From SCTM01 sp965279655 (GTDB lineage Bacteria; Pseudomonadota; Alphaproteobacteria; Rhodospirillales; Rhodospirillaceae): a stretch of 64,000 nt of DNA. Below the pieces are notes generated by a model that saw only the letters and a list, made by a program, of their open reading frames with translations, searched no databases and was not told the DNA's origin. Positions 53,126 through 61,112 of the stretch are shown piece after piece. The stretch spans positions 2,480,001 to 2,544,000 of the forward strand of contig OZ257255.1 in the NCBI GenBank assembly GCA_965279655.1, read 5' to 3'. A program made the position numbers and the translations under genes. The stretch's first letter is position 1. Each line of letters starts with the position of its first letter.

Positions 53126-53626
53126 CTACTTCATCCGCTCTTTTGCGATAGCAAGCGGGCGTTCGTAGGAAGGGTCACGCTTGTCGCGGCGCGGAGGCCC
53201 GGCGGCGTTGATCATGTCCGGCGTGATTCCGGTGGCGCCGCCGTCGGTCGGCATCCACCAATCGAGCACGAGCTTGCGGACCGCGATGCGCCACACGCCG
53301 CCGCGCTTCTCGAGGCGGTCGATGTAGCGGCCGGCGCTGAGCTTCATAGGCATCGACGCGGTGAGCACATAGGTTTCGGCATGGGCCACGTCGCCGTCGA
53401 TCTCGCAGGAATGATTGGTGATCATGTGCGAGGAGCTTTGGATCTTGCCCGCGGCGCTCAGCAGCCAGTCCGTGAAGTCTTCACGTCCGCCGACGAAGAT
53501 GCCGTGATCGTCGACGGCGTCGGGATGATAGGCGGACAGGATGAGGTCCCGGTCCAACCGATCCACGCCGCGGCAGAAGCGCGTGATGCAGTCGAGGATA
53601 TCCTGACGGTCTTGAAGCTGCGACAT
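53126..53626 (-). CDS. SnoaL-like (NTF2-fold) protein
   Basis: A 166-aa protein with the SnoaL/NTF2-like fold seen in small polyketide cyclases and dehydratases: 'DILDCITRFCRGVDRLDRDL', 'YHPDAVDDHGIFVGG', 'HMITNHSCEIDGDVAHAETY', and 'GRYIDRLEKRGGVWRIAVRK'. Substrate unknown. It lies 91 bases from the next leftward gene upstream. Confidence 0.85.
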   Translation of the reverse strand: MSQLQDRQDILDCITRFCRGVDRLDRDLILSAYHPDAVDDHGIFVGGREDFTDWLLSAAGKIQSSSHMITNHSCEIDGDVAHAETYVLTASMPMKLSAGRYIDRLEKRGGVWRIAVRKLVLDWWMPTDGGATGITPDMINAAGPPRRDKRDPSYERPLAIAKERMK

Positions 53627-53717
53627 GCCTTAGTCCCCCACGCGTCACTCCTGGGGACAAAGGATACACGCGCGGCGCACGGGCGGAAGCCCTCAGCCGT
53701 CGCCCTCATTCTCCGCG

Positions 53718-54152
53718 CTACCCTTCAAAGGTGATCTTCACCGAGGACGCGGAGCGGTGGGCTTCGCCGTGGAAAACCGCTTCGACATTGTTGCCGGCGG
53801 GGTCCAGGACGAAGGCGGCGTAATAGCCGGGATGATACGGCCGCTCGCCGGGCGCGCCGTTGTCGCGCCCGCCCGCGGCCAGCGCGGCCTTGTGGAAGGC
53901 GTTCACCTGATCGCGGTTCTTGGCCTGAAACGCGAAGTGCGCGGCGCCGGTGAGGTGGCCTTGCGCGGCCGGGCTGTCCTTGCTGGAAACGACGAATTCA
54001 TCCGCCCAGAAGAAGCCTTCGCCTTCCCCGCCGATGGGGATGTCGAGGGTTTTCAATACGGCCTGATAGAAGCGCCTGGCGGCGGCGAGGTCGGCCACCA
54101 CGAGCTGAAGATGATCGAGCAATCGTCCACGATGCAGTTCCTGCGCAGCCAT
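53718..54152 (-). CDS. VOC-family (glyoxalase-like) protein
   Basis: A 144-aa protein of the vicinal oxygen chelate fold: 'LLDHLQLVVADLAAARRFYQ' at the start with the first metal His, 'GAAHFAFQAKNRDQVNAFH', and 'HPGYYAAFVLDPAGNNVEAV' with the final Glu. ATG 54152 follows GGGAGAG; the longer start at 54191 is less likely. Reaction unknown. Confidence 0.85.
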   Translation of the reverse strand: MAAQELHRGRLLDHLQLVVADLAAARRFYQAVLKTLDIPIGGEGEGFFWADEFVVSSKDSPAAQGHLTGAAHFAFQAKNRDQVNAFHKAALAAGGRDNGAPGERPYHPGYYAAFVLDPAGNNVEAVFHGEAHRSASSVKITFEG

Positions 54153-54260
54153 GCCGGCTCTCCCGAACCCTTGCGAAAACACAATCGGCATAACTCAGCA
54201 ATGTGCGCGGGTGTTCCGGACACGTTTTGGTGGAACGCGCGCCCCGGCGGGGCGGACCGC

Positions 54261-54644
54261 TCATGCGGTCTCGGCGGCCAGGACCTTTTGCAATTCGGCG
54301 CGGGGGACCGGCTTGGGGAGCGCGGCAATCAGCGACAATTGCCATGCGCGGGCGAGCGTGACCGCCATGCGCAGCACCTCGTCGTCCGCCGAAAGCAGCA
54401 GCAGCTTGGGCGGCCGCACGGTCTCGCTGATCCAATACAGCAGCTCGTACCAGGGCATGTCCGTGAGCTGAAGATCGAGCGCGACGACGGAAGGGTCGAA
54501 GGGGACGAACGCCGACTTGAATTCGCCGGCCGAGGACGTCAGCTTGACCTCCAGACCGACGTCCGTCGCGGCTTCGTGGACAACCTCGGTCAGCTCTGCC
54601 GAAGCACCCGACACCAGGAGGATGCGACGCGGGGCGGCGTTCAT
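54261..54644 (-). CDS. Degenerate response-regulator receiver protein
   Basis: A 127-aa single receiver domain. The phosphoacceptor-like D57 ('VALDLQLTDMPWYE') and the Lys in 'AALPKPVPRAEL' are there, but the acidic pair after the first strand is replaced by 'VSGASAE'. It probably is not phosphorylated normally. It starts 1 base after the stop of the ribbon-helix-helix gene and should be in the same transcript. Confidence 0.75.
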   Translation of the reverse strand: MNAAPRRILLVSGASAELTEVVHEAATDVGLEVKLTSSAGEFKSAFVPFDPSVVALDLQLTDMPWYELLYWISETVRPPKLLLLSADDEVLRMAVTLARAWQLSLIAALPKPVPRAELQKVLAAETA

Positions 54645-54645
54645 C

Positions 54646-54846
54646 CTAATGACGGGTTGGACGGGGGACGTCGGCGTCGCCGTATCTTTCCGTCACCGTC
54701 TTGGCGATCTCGACAAACAACTCGTCGATCGTCATTCCCGCTTGCACCGCGGCGAGCCGCAGGCGAGCGGCGAGATCGGCGGGAATCCGCACCGAGATGT
54801 AGACCTCGTCTGTGACTTGGGTGCGGGCCCGAGGCTTTTGCATCAT
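54646..54846 (-). CDS. Ribbon-helix-helix-like small protein
   Basis: A 66-aa protein with 'YISVRIPADLAARLRLAAVQ' and 'MTIDELFVEIAKTV', a likely ribbon-helix-helix DNA-binding fold with a beta strand followed by two helices. ATG 54846 or 54843 is used; the frame is open to 54915. It is divergent from the CRP/FNR-like gene, and the two palindromes at 54986-55024 lie between them. It may regulate itself and the receiver gene downstream. Confidence 0.6.
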   Translation of the reverse strand: MMQKPRARTQVTDEVYISVRIPADLAARLRLAAVQAGMTIDELFVEIAKTVTERYGDADVPRPTRH

Positions 54847-54985
54847 TGGCGCTCGCAAGGTTGTGTGGGACGAAAAGCGCGCACAAAACAGCGCCGCGAA
54901 GAGTCGCGCCCCCATCAGAAGGAGACGCTGGTTTTTTTTCAGCAGGATGTGCGAGGGCGCCGGACCTGCTCACGCCACCGCACAC

Positions 54986-55001
54986 TGTACGATAACGTAC
55001 A
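54986..55001. promoter_or_regulatory. TGTAC-N6-GTACA palindrome, site 1
   Basis: TGTACGATAACGTACA, both 6-nt arms perfect, in the divergent region between the ribbon-helix-helix gene and the first CRP/FNR-like gene. The 5-6-5 layout is that of CRP-family sites. Confidence 0.75.
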
Positions 55002-55008
55002 CAAGATT

Positions 55009-55024
55009 CGCACGAAAACGTACA
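55009..55024. promoter_or_regulatory. TGTAC-N6-GTACA palindrome, site 2 (imperfect)
   Basis: CGCACGAAAACGTACA: the right arm is perfect, the left arm matches 4 of 6. The centre is 23 bases from site 1. Confidence 0.5.
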
Positions 55025-55158
55025 GAACCCTAGGTAAATTCCGTGTACCTCGGTGCGCTTGGGAAAGATCGCCCCCATATAGGGGGATCGGCCGCAGAGT
55101 CTTCGGACGCGGCTGAGTAGGAGAGACCTGTGCTCTTGCCCGACATTGGGGGCGGCAC

Positions 55159-55887
55159 ATGGCAATACCTTCTGCGGATCTCGCGCGAAATCATTTGCTC
55201 GCGACACTCAGTGCCACAGCTTTGGCGCCGCTCAGGCCGCATTGCGAAATCGTGGACATGTGCCTGAGTGAGTCCCTCACCCAGGCCGGCAAGCCGATCC
55301 GCCACGTGTACTTTCCCGTGAGCGGCATGATCTCGCTCGTGCAGACCTTCTCGGACGGAACCACGACGGAAGTGGGGTTGATCGGACGCGAGGGGTTTTG
55401 GGGATCGCCCTTGATCCTGGGTGCGAAGACGTCTCCGGCGGAAGCGATGGTCCAGGGCGCCGGCGAAGCCGTGCGCATCCCCACGGGCGCGTTCCTCGCC
55501 GCGGCCGAAGCCAACCCCGATTTGCGCGCGCGGCTGCTGCAGTATGCGCAGGTGCTGCATGTGCAGGTGTCCCTAACCGCGGCCTGCAACGGGCGTCATA
55601 AGGTGCGCCAACGGCTCGCGCGATGGCTGCTGGAGGCGCAAGACCGTCTGGGCGGGAGCGAGGTTCCGCTGAGTCATGAGTTCCTGTCGTTCATGCTGGG
55701 GATTCGCCGCGCCGGCGTAACGGCGGCGCTGAGCGGCCTGCGCACGCGCGGCATCATCACCACAAACCGCGGACTCATTGGCATTCGCAACCGCAGGGCC
55801 GTCGAGGCGGAAGCGTGCGAATGCTACCGCATCGTGAAGACCGAGACCGGACGGCTGTTGCCGAAGCCGGCGCGCGCAGGGAGTTAG
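55159..55887 (+). CDS. CRP/FNR-family transcription regulator, paralogue 1
   Basis: A 242-aa protein with an N-terminal cyclic-nucleotide-binding-like barrel ('IRHVYFPVSGMISLVQTFSD', 'EVGLIGREGFWGSPLIL') and a C-terminal winged helix with 'SFMLGIRRAGVTAALSGLR'. It has no FNR cysteine cluster, and the usual cAMP phosphate-binding pattern is not evident, so the signal is unknown. The recognition helix 'RRAGVT' is shared with the two paralogues at 60246 and 61113. Two palindromic sites lie 130-175 bases upstream, which suggests autoregulation. Confidence 0.88.
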   Translation: MAIPSADLARNHLLATLSATALAPLRPHCEIVDMCLSESLTQAGKPIRHVYFPVSGMISLVQTFSDGTTTEVGLIGREGFWGSPLILGAKTSPAEAMVQGAGEAVRIPTGAFLAAAEANPDLRARLLQYAQVLHVQVSLTAACNGRHKVRQRLARWLLEAQDRLGGSEVPLSHEFLSFMLGIRRAGVTAALSGLRTRGIITTNRGLIGIRNRRAVEAEACECYRIVKTETGRLLPKPARAGS

Positions 55888-56207
55888 CGCGCGTGTAAAG
55901 TCCGCCGCGGACACGCCGCGGCAGCTATACAGTCACGACAAGTCAAAGACGCTGCATCGGCAGTCGCGATGCAGTACTGGCGTGGCAAAGCTGTCTTTTC
56001 GGTAATGTCGCAATCTTATAACGCTCGCGACTTATCAGCCCGTTGCAGCATTACACATGCACCCCAGCGCAACCCCTGCGCGCCGGGTAGAATCCGAGGC
56101 TTAACGACCTCTTGCAACGCGCGCATGGTCCTCACGGTGATCGCGCTCGCCCATTGCGAACCCAAAGTTTTGTTGCACCCAACGCATTCGAGGAGGCCAA
56201 ACGCACC
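55888..56207. other. Intergenic region upstream of the receiver gene
   Basis: This 320-base gap on the right of the first CRP/FNR-like gene has no convincing gene on either strand, no TGTAC-N6-GTACA site and no clear terminator. A frame on the minus strand (to 56405) is antisense to the receiver gene and is not protein-like. Confidence 0.4.
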
Positions 56208-56624
56208 GTGCATCTTCAGACGCTCCCAGCGCATGCAATCGACGCGGACACTTCGCTCCACGCGCAACCCCGCCTGCAGATTCTCGTCGTTGAGGACAAT
56301 GCGCTGATCGCGATGCACTTCGAGGACATCCTGCTTCACCTCGGATGCAGCGTGGTTCTGGCCGCGCAGAGCCCGGCCGGACTGAAGTTCATCGACACGC
56401 AGCACCTCGACGGCGCCTTTCTCGATATCGATACCGGCGATGACTCAATCCTGCCGATCGCAGAGCGCCTCGCGGCGCTGGCGATTCCTTTCGCGATCGT
56501 CACGGGCAGCGCGGGAAACAGCGTTCCCGTCGGCTTTCGTCATCTCCCCGTTCTCTCCAAGCCGGTCGCGGACTCCCGGTTCGCCGACGCACTGGCGACC
56601 TTCGCCGCGAACCCGCCACATTGA
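56208..56624 (+). CDS. Single-domain response regulator
   Basis: A 138-aa receiver domain: acidic pair E29-D30 in 'ILVVEDNALIAMHF', phosphoacceptor D73 in 'GAFLDIDTG', Thr in 'IVTGSAG' and Lys in 'VLSKPV'. GTG 56208 with AGGAGG 11 bases upstream is the likely start; the frame is open to 56112. No output domain. It stands just before an ECF sigma gene, but the two proteins need not interact; PhyR-type fusion features are absent. Confidence 0.82.
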   Translation: MHLQTLPAHAIDADTSLHAQPRLQILVVEDNALIAMHFEDILLHLGCSVVLAAQSPAGLKFIDTQHLDGAFLDIDTGDDSILPIAERLAALAIPFAIVTGSAGNSVPVGFRHLPVLSKPVADSRFADALATFAANPPH

Positions 56625-56689
56625 TAGCCGATCAAGACGTTGTGCCTCGGAAAGCCCCCTCCCCCCGCTCACCGAAATCAGGACCCCCC

Positions 56690-57247
56690 ATGCCCGCGAA
56701 AGACTCCTTCGAGACCATGCTGATTGCCCAACTTCCCCGGCTGCGGGGTTTCGCGATGATGCTGTCGCGCAGCCGCAGCTTGGCGGACGACCTGGTCCAG
56801 GAAACCGCCTGCCGTGCGCTGCGCAAACGGCATCAGTTCATTCCCGGCACCAGCTTCACCGCCTGGACCTACTGCATCCTGCGCAACGAATTCATCAGCA
56901 CGTTGCGCCGCTCGAAGCGGAACGTCTGCCTGGATGACGTCACCATGGAACTCGCCGCGAAGCGCGGCGACCAGGAAGACACCGTTCTGACCGGCGAAGT
57001 CCTGCGCGCGATGGGGACATTGCGCATGACGGAACAGGAAGTGCTCACCCTGATTGCCGCGGCCGGCCTGACCTACGACGAGGCCGCCGCGCACTTGAAG
57101 GTTTCCGTCGGGACCGTGAAGAGCCGGCTTTGGCGTGCCCGCAAGAACTTGGCCGCGCTTCTGCTGCCGGACGAAACGCCTGCGGTCTCCGGGCTTGCCA
57201 AGACCGTCACGCCGCGCCGCCTGGTGCTTCAAGAGGGCCTCACATGA
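56690..57247 (+). CDS. ECF-type sigma factor, second paralogue
   Basis: A 185-aa sigma factor with region 2 ('LPRLRGFAMMLSRSRSLADD', 'YCILRNEFISTLRRSKR') and region 4 ('MTEQEVLTLIAAAGLTYDEA', 'VSVGTVKSRLWRARKNL'). It is a close relative of the one at 21400-21960. ATG 56690 is used; the frame is open to 56621. No anti-sigma gene is seen. The stop overlaps the DUF3606 gene start. Confidence 0.88.
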   Translation: MPAKDSFETMLIAQLPRLRGFAMMLSRSRSLADDLVQETACRALRKRHQFIPGTSFTAWTYCILRNEFISTLRRSKRNVCLDDVTMELAAKRGDQEDTVLTGEVLRAMGTLRMTEQEVLTLIAAAGLTYDEAAAHLKVSVGTVKSRLWRARKNLAALLLPDETPAVSGLAKTVTPRRLVLQEGLT

Positions 57248-57429
57248 GTCCGGTCGGGACGGGGTACGTTTCCGGCGCTCCCGCCGATTGCAGCCGCGTC
57301 GTCTTGCGCGAGACGTGGCAGGTCAACTATTGGCGCCGCAGGTTCCGCTGCACACTGGCGCAGCTGCGTGGCGCGGTTGCCGCCGTGGGCAACGCCGCGA
57401 CGGACGTCGCGCGCTTCATGAAGCTCTAG
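57244..57429 (+). CDS. DUF3606 family protein
   Basis: A 61-aa protein whose pattern 'ETWQVNYWRRRFRCTLAQLR' followed by 'AVAAVGNAATDVARFM' matches DUF3606. Function unknown. ATG 57244 overlaps the sigma stop (ATGA), so it is made together with the sigma factor and could modulate it or be a stress protein. A strong terminator follows. Confidence 0.78.
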   Translation: MSPVGTGYVSGAPADCSRVVLRETWQVNYWRRRFRCTLAQLRGAVAAVGNAATDVARFMKL

Positions 57430-57477
57430 ATCGCTTTCCTTCCGGCGGGACTTCCGGCGGCAGCGGCGGAAAAGATA

Positions 57478-57505
57478 ACGACGGCCCCTTCACAGGGGCC
57501 GTCGT
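57478..57505. terminator. Bidirectional terminator hairpin
   Basis: A perfect 12-bp stem (57478-57489 with 57494-57505) with tetraloop TCAC, in the gap between the convergent DUF3606 and PEP-CTERM genes. The arms are ACGACGGCCCCT and AGGGGCCGTCGT. Confidence 0.75.
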
Positions 57506-57521
57506 CATTTCGGCGTTCAGC

Positions 57522-58244
57522 TTAGACCGTGCGGTTGGCGAGTGAGGTCGCCTTCCGGCCACGGGTCAGGCCGAGCCCGACGATGCCCAGGCCGAGCAGG
57601 CCGAGGCTCAACGGCTCCGGCACGCCCTGGTTCGGGATCGTGGGGTTGTACGCCACGTTGTCGAACTCGAAGGCGTAGTCGGTGCTGGTCGCCACGACAC
57701 GATCGAAGCCGAGGGTCGAGGTGATGTTGGCGTAGAACGTGCCGAACATGCCCTGGTCACCGGTCGCGAGCGGCTGGACGGACAGGCCGTTGACCGAGCC
57801 CACCAACGTCGCGCCGTTGTAGAAGTCGAGGTTGTTGTAGTTGTCGACCGACCCCCACAGGAGGCCCATGTACATTTCAAGACCCGGGAAGGTGATCGTG
57901 ACGCTGCCGGGGATCCTGCCGGTGCTCATGTACTGGGTGGTATCCGGGCCGGACACGGTCGCGTCGCCGAACAAGGCACCGTTGCTGCCCGAGATGTACG
58001 GCGGGGCATAGAGCCCGCCCGCTGCACCGGAGACGACGCCGCCGTCAGCGGTGATCGTGACCGTCACGCCGCCGCTGGAGCCGCCCGCGCCGCCGAGGGG
58101 CAGGTTGTCGAAGTTGACGTAGCTAACCCCAGTCGGCGCGCCGCCGACCGCGGCCGAGACGAACAGAGCGGCATTGGCCGCGCCTGCAAAGCCGAAGAGC
58201 ATCGTGGATGCAACCAGTGCGAGCCGCAAGTTCCTGTGAATCAT
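57522..58244 (-). CDS. PEP-CTERM sorted secreted protein
   Basis: A 240-aa exported protein with signal peptide ('VASTMLFGFAGAANA'), a beta-rich, Gly/Thr/Asn-rich body, and a C-terminal sorting signal: 'VPEPLSLGLLGLGIVGLG' then basic 'LTRGRK'. Such proteins are processed by exosortase and often go to the outer surface or exopolysaccharide. The exosortase is not in the window. Codon use is normal for the region. Confidence 0.88.
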   Translation of the reverse strand: MIHRNLRLALVASTMLFGFAGAANAALFVSAAVGGAPTGVSYVNFDNLPLGGAGGSSGGVTVTITADGGVVSGAAGGLYAPPYISGSNGALFGDATVSGPDTTQYMSTGRIPGSVTITFPGLEMYMGLLWGSVDNYNNLDFYNGATLVGSVNGLSVQPLATGDQGMFGTFYANITSTLGFDRVVATSTDYAFEFDNVAYNPTIPNQGVPEPLSLGLLGLGIVGLGLTRGRKATSLANRTV

Positions 58245-58588
58245 TTTCGTTATTCCTTTGAGTGACTACGTACAAACCCGCATTGGGCCATGAGAGACTT
58301 GTCTGAGAACCCCACGTCGGGCCGCCCCTAATATTTTCGCGCGGAGCTGACATCCCGAAGAGGTGCAATATCGAGGCCGTTTTTTTCCGCTGCGAAACGC
58401 CGCGATTTCCACGCTTTGCGGAGGCCGCCGTTTCATCAGGTGTAAGAAAACGCGTCGCCACGGCAATTTCTTTAACGCCGTGCCGCAAGCGACTGCGTAC
58501 TTGTACGTAGCGAGATACCGCGCGCCGCGCTGCAACGTGCGCGTCGATCGCGGGTTAGCGATGTGGGGAGACGAGAACAGGAATCGAA
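58245..58588. other. Divergent intergenic region with a GTAC palindrome
   Basis: This 344-base gap separates the leftward PEP-CTERM gene from the rightward small gene. CGTACTTGTACG (58496-58507) is a short palindrome with GTAC arms, but in a different layout from the TGTAC-N6-GTACA sites; a half site CGTACA is at 58269-58274. A minus-strand frame across it is not protein-like. Confidence 0.45.
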
Positions 58589-58801
58589 ATGAGCTACCTG
58601 CTGTACCGCGAGTATTCGTCCTATCGCCACGAGTTGGTCGACGATGCGGAGAGCGAAGCGCAAGCGCGATCGCTCGCGTGCGTACATTCGCGGGTCGGCC
58701 CCTGGATTGTATCGGTGCACGAATTCACGCCGGCGAGCAGCGAGAACGTGTCGGTGTGTTCGTTCCTCCACGGACGGCCGTATACCGCCGCGAACCCGTA
58801 A
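58589..58801 (+). CDS. Small hypothetical protein, 70 aa
   Basis: A 70-aa protein ('YREYSSYRHELVDDAESEAQ', 'WIVSVHEFTPA') with no recognised family. ATG 58589 follows AGGAATCGAA, a passable ribosome-binding site. Overlapping frames on the other strand look like artefacts, but this frame is also short, so the call is tentative. Confidence 0.45.
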   Translation: MSYLLYREYSSYRHELVDDAESEAQARSLACVHSRVGPWIVSVHEFTPASSENVSVCSFLHGRPYTAANP

Positions 58802-58985
58802 TCACGGCATTCATCAGCGTGCGCGCATGCCCAAGCACATCGCGCACGCATGCGCGACGCAGCAGCGGTTGAACGCGAATCATTCTGCGGCACAGCAACT
58901 CTGATAGCGCGGGTCCGTTACCCAACAGTGGCAGGCCGGCGTAGACGAGCCGCTACTCCATCCCCAACATCAAGGAACTGAAGCC

Positions 58986-59243
58986 ATGACAAATCAGAAT
59001 TCCGATTCGAAGCTTCCGCAAGACAATGCCGCGGACTCCGCGAAGAACCAGCAGAGCCAGGGCACGGAGAAAAGCGGCGAGCAGAAGCAGCAGCAAGGCC
59101 AGCAGCCCGAAACGAACCCGTCCGACAAGGACAAGGCATCGAAGGACAAGGCCGCGCAGCAGGGCGACAACGACAAGTCGTCCGGCCAGCAGAGTCAGTC
59201 AGGTTCGGGCAAAGAGTCGGGCAAAGACTCGCAGCAGAAGTAG
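58986..59243 (+). CDS. Hydrophilic low-complexity protein
   Basis: An 85-aa protein made almost only of Gln, Ser, Lys, Asp, Asn, Glu, Gly and Ala ('GEQKQQQGQQPETNPSDKDK'), predicted to be fully disordered. AAGGAACTGAAGCC before ATG 58986 is a good ribosome-binding site. The composition resembles hydrophilin-type stress proteins, an inference only. Confidence 0.7.
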   Translation: MTNQNSDSKLPQDNAADSAKNQQSQGTEKSGEQKQQQGQQPETNPSDKDKASKDKAAQQGDNDKSSGQQSQSGSGKESGKDSQQK

Positions 59244-59323
59244 CATCCGGTACGGCGTCTCAATCCCCCCGCCGCGTCACGCGCGACGTGGCGGGGGGAC
59301 CTTCCGGGGGGGATAACGATACG

Positions 59324-60046
59324 TCAGGGGTGGCGCAGCACCAGCTGCACGAGGCGCGCCACGGACGGGGCGCCCATTTTCTTCATGATCTTGGCGCGAT
59401 GCGCCTCGACCGTGCGGCGCGAGATCTGGAGATGGTGCGCGATGACCTTATTGGTTTGTCCGGCAACCACCATGTCCATGATCTGCTGTTCGCGCGGCGT
59501 CAAAGGCCTGCTTCCCGCAGGCGCCGGAGTCGACCGGTCGTGGGCGGATTTTGCCTTTTTGAGCGCGCAGGCGAGGACGTCGAGAAGAACCGACTTTACG
59601 ATCGGCTTGAGAAGCACTTGTTCCGCGCCCGCCTGCATGGCTTCCACGACCGGCGGAGCCCCGGTCCAGTGGGTGAGGACAATCGCGCACACGTCCGGAT
59701 CGCTTTCCCGCAGGCGCGCGACGAACTCAATGCCGCTTATGCCCGGCAGTTGGATGTCGATCAGGAAGCATGCGGCGCGGCTGGGCTCAACGTCGGCAAG
59801 AAACGCTTCCGCGCTCTCGTAAGATTCGGCGATGTAGTTCGCGGCGCGCAACTCATTGCGGAGGTATTCGTCCATCTCAGCGTCGTTCGTGATCACACAT
59901 ACGACAGCCGCCGCCGGGCGCGCATCCTTCGCGAAGGCAAGCGGAACATCCGCGCCATGCGATTCATGCGGCGCGTCGCGTTCGATCGTCTGCCATGGGG
60001 ACGCCGGGAGTTCGTGCCCGTTCTCGAAATTGGTTTCTTTTGTCAT
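59324..60046 (-). CDS. FixJ/LuxR-type response regulator
   Basis: A 240-aa regulator with an N-terminal extension of about 45 residues, a receiver domain (phosphoacceptor D97 in 'FLIDIQLPGISG', Lys in 'LLKPIV') and a C-terminal LuxR helix-turn-helix ('LTPREQQIMDMVVAGQTNKV', 'ISRRTVEAHRAKIMKKM'). The partner kinase is unknown; the HWE-type kinase at 62626 has its own receiver. A degenerate TGTAC-N6-type site lies about 100 bases upstream. Confidence 0.88.
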   Translation of the reverse strand: MTKETNFENGHELPASPWQTIERDAPHESHGADVPLAFAKDARPAAAVVCVITNDAEMDEYLRNELRAANYIAESYESAEAFLADVEPSRAACFLIDIQLPGISGIEFVARLRESDPDVCAIVLTHWTGAPPVVEAMQAGAEQVLLKPIVKSVLLDVLACALKKAKSAHDRSTPAPAGSRPLTPREQQIMDMVVAGQTNKVIAHHLQISRRTVEAHRAKIMKKMGAPSVARLVQLVLRHP

Positions 60047-60148
60047 GGTGGTGCGTCCCTAAACACGCTTGCCAGGACTACGTTGCGATGCGGCACGCGC
60101 TATCGGCGGGCTGCATTCCGCGAGAATGGCAGATGCGGTGCATGTCGC

Positions 60149-60164
60149 TGTACGCTGGCGGACA
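60149..60164. promoter_or_regulatory. TGTAC-N6-GTACA palindrome, site 3 (one mismatch)
   Basis: TGTACGCTGGCGGACA: left arm perfect, right arm with one change (CGGACA). It is 103 bases upstream of the FixJ-like gene start and downstream of the convergent-side CRP/FNR-like gene. Confidence 0.5.
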
Positions 60165-60245
60165 GGCCAACATGAAGATTTTGAATTGTGAACGGCGCGC
60201 GTCAGGCTGCGCGGTGAGCGCATCCGCAGGACTGGGCGACGCGGA

Positions 60246-60959
60246 TCACCGCCCCTGCAACGACGAGGCGGTTTCCTTCTTTGAGGCTGCGTAGCAGTCG
60301 CATGTCGCCGCTTCGAGGGCGCCGCGGTCGCGAATCCTGACGACGCCGACGCCCATCTCGATCACCCCCTTGCGGCGCAGGGTGCCGAGCGCGCCGGTGA
60401 CCCCGGCCCGGCGGATGCCGAGCATCATGGCCACGAATTCGTGACTGAGGTTGAGCGGATTCGGCCGCATCCGGTCGTCGGCTTCCAACAGCCAGCGCAT
60501 CAGCCGCTTGCCCAACGGGTGCCGCACGTTGCACGCGGCGATCTGGGCCGTTTGCAAGTGGATGGCTTCCGCATAGCGCAACAGCAGGGTGCGCAGCGTC
60601 TCGCTGCGCGCGACTTCGGCGATCAGGTCTTTCGCCCGGATGCGCAGCGCCGTGCCTTCCACCTGCACCATCGCTTCGATGGGGGAGCGCTTCACGCCGT
60701 GCAGCAAGGGAACGCCGAAGAAGCCCTCGCGTCCGACCAGGCCGACCTCGGTCGTGCTGCCTTCGGCGAGCGGTTGCACCAGGGAAATCATCCCGTCCTC
60801 CGGGAAGTAGGCATAGTCGATGGGCCGCGTGGAGACCGACAGCATGGCTTTCAGACGCAACGGGACGCGCTTGAGCAACGGCTGTAGCCGCAGCAGATCC
60901 CGCGGAGAGAGAGCGGCCAAAAGGCCGTTTGTCGTTGGGGTGATCTGGGGCTGTGCCAT
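60246..60959 (-). CDS. CRP/FNR-family transcription regulator, paralogue 2
   Basis: A 237-aa relative of the regulator at 55159: barrel stretches 'IDYAYFPEDGMISLVQPLAE' and 'EVGLVGREGFFGVPLLHG', winged helix 'AMMLGIRRAGVTGALGTLR'. No FNR-type cysteine cluster; two Cys near the C-terminus ('EAATCDCYAA'). A palindromic site lies about 107 bases upstream of its start. Leftward, 40 kb apart from any metabolic target that would suggest a role. Confidence 0.88.
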   Translation of the reverse strand: MAQPQITPTTNGLLAALSPRDLLRLQPLLKRVPLRLKAMLSVSTRPIDYAYFPEDGMISLVQPLAEGSTTEVGLVGREGFFGVPLLHGVKRSPIEAMVQVEGTALRIRAKDLIAEVARSETLRTLLLRYAEAIHLQTAQIAACNVRHPLGKRLMRWLLEADDRMRPNPLNLSHEFVAMMLGIRRAGVTGALGTLRRKGVIEMGVGVVRIRDRGALEAATCDCYAASKKETASSLQGR

Positions 60960-61065
60960 GCGACCTCAAAGGGCTTGGCCGGCGCGAAAAGGCGCCGTGC
61001 CGCCGCCCTGCGGTCCCGGGACGGGCGCAGATCAAACAGGTAGACCATGGTGAAGGTGTGCAAGC

Positions 61066-61081
61066 TGTACGATTGCGCACA
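61066..61081. promoter_or_regulatory. TGTAC-N6-GTACA palindrome, site 4 (one mismatch)
   Basis: TGTACGATTGCGCACA, left arm perfect, right arm with one change. It stands between the second and third CRP/FNR-like genes, upstream of the second. Confidence 0.65.
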
Positions 61082-61112
61082 CGGATCGCGCTTTAATTGC
61101 GCGGCGACAGCT

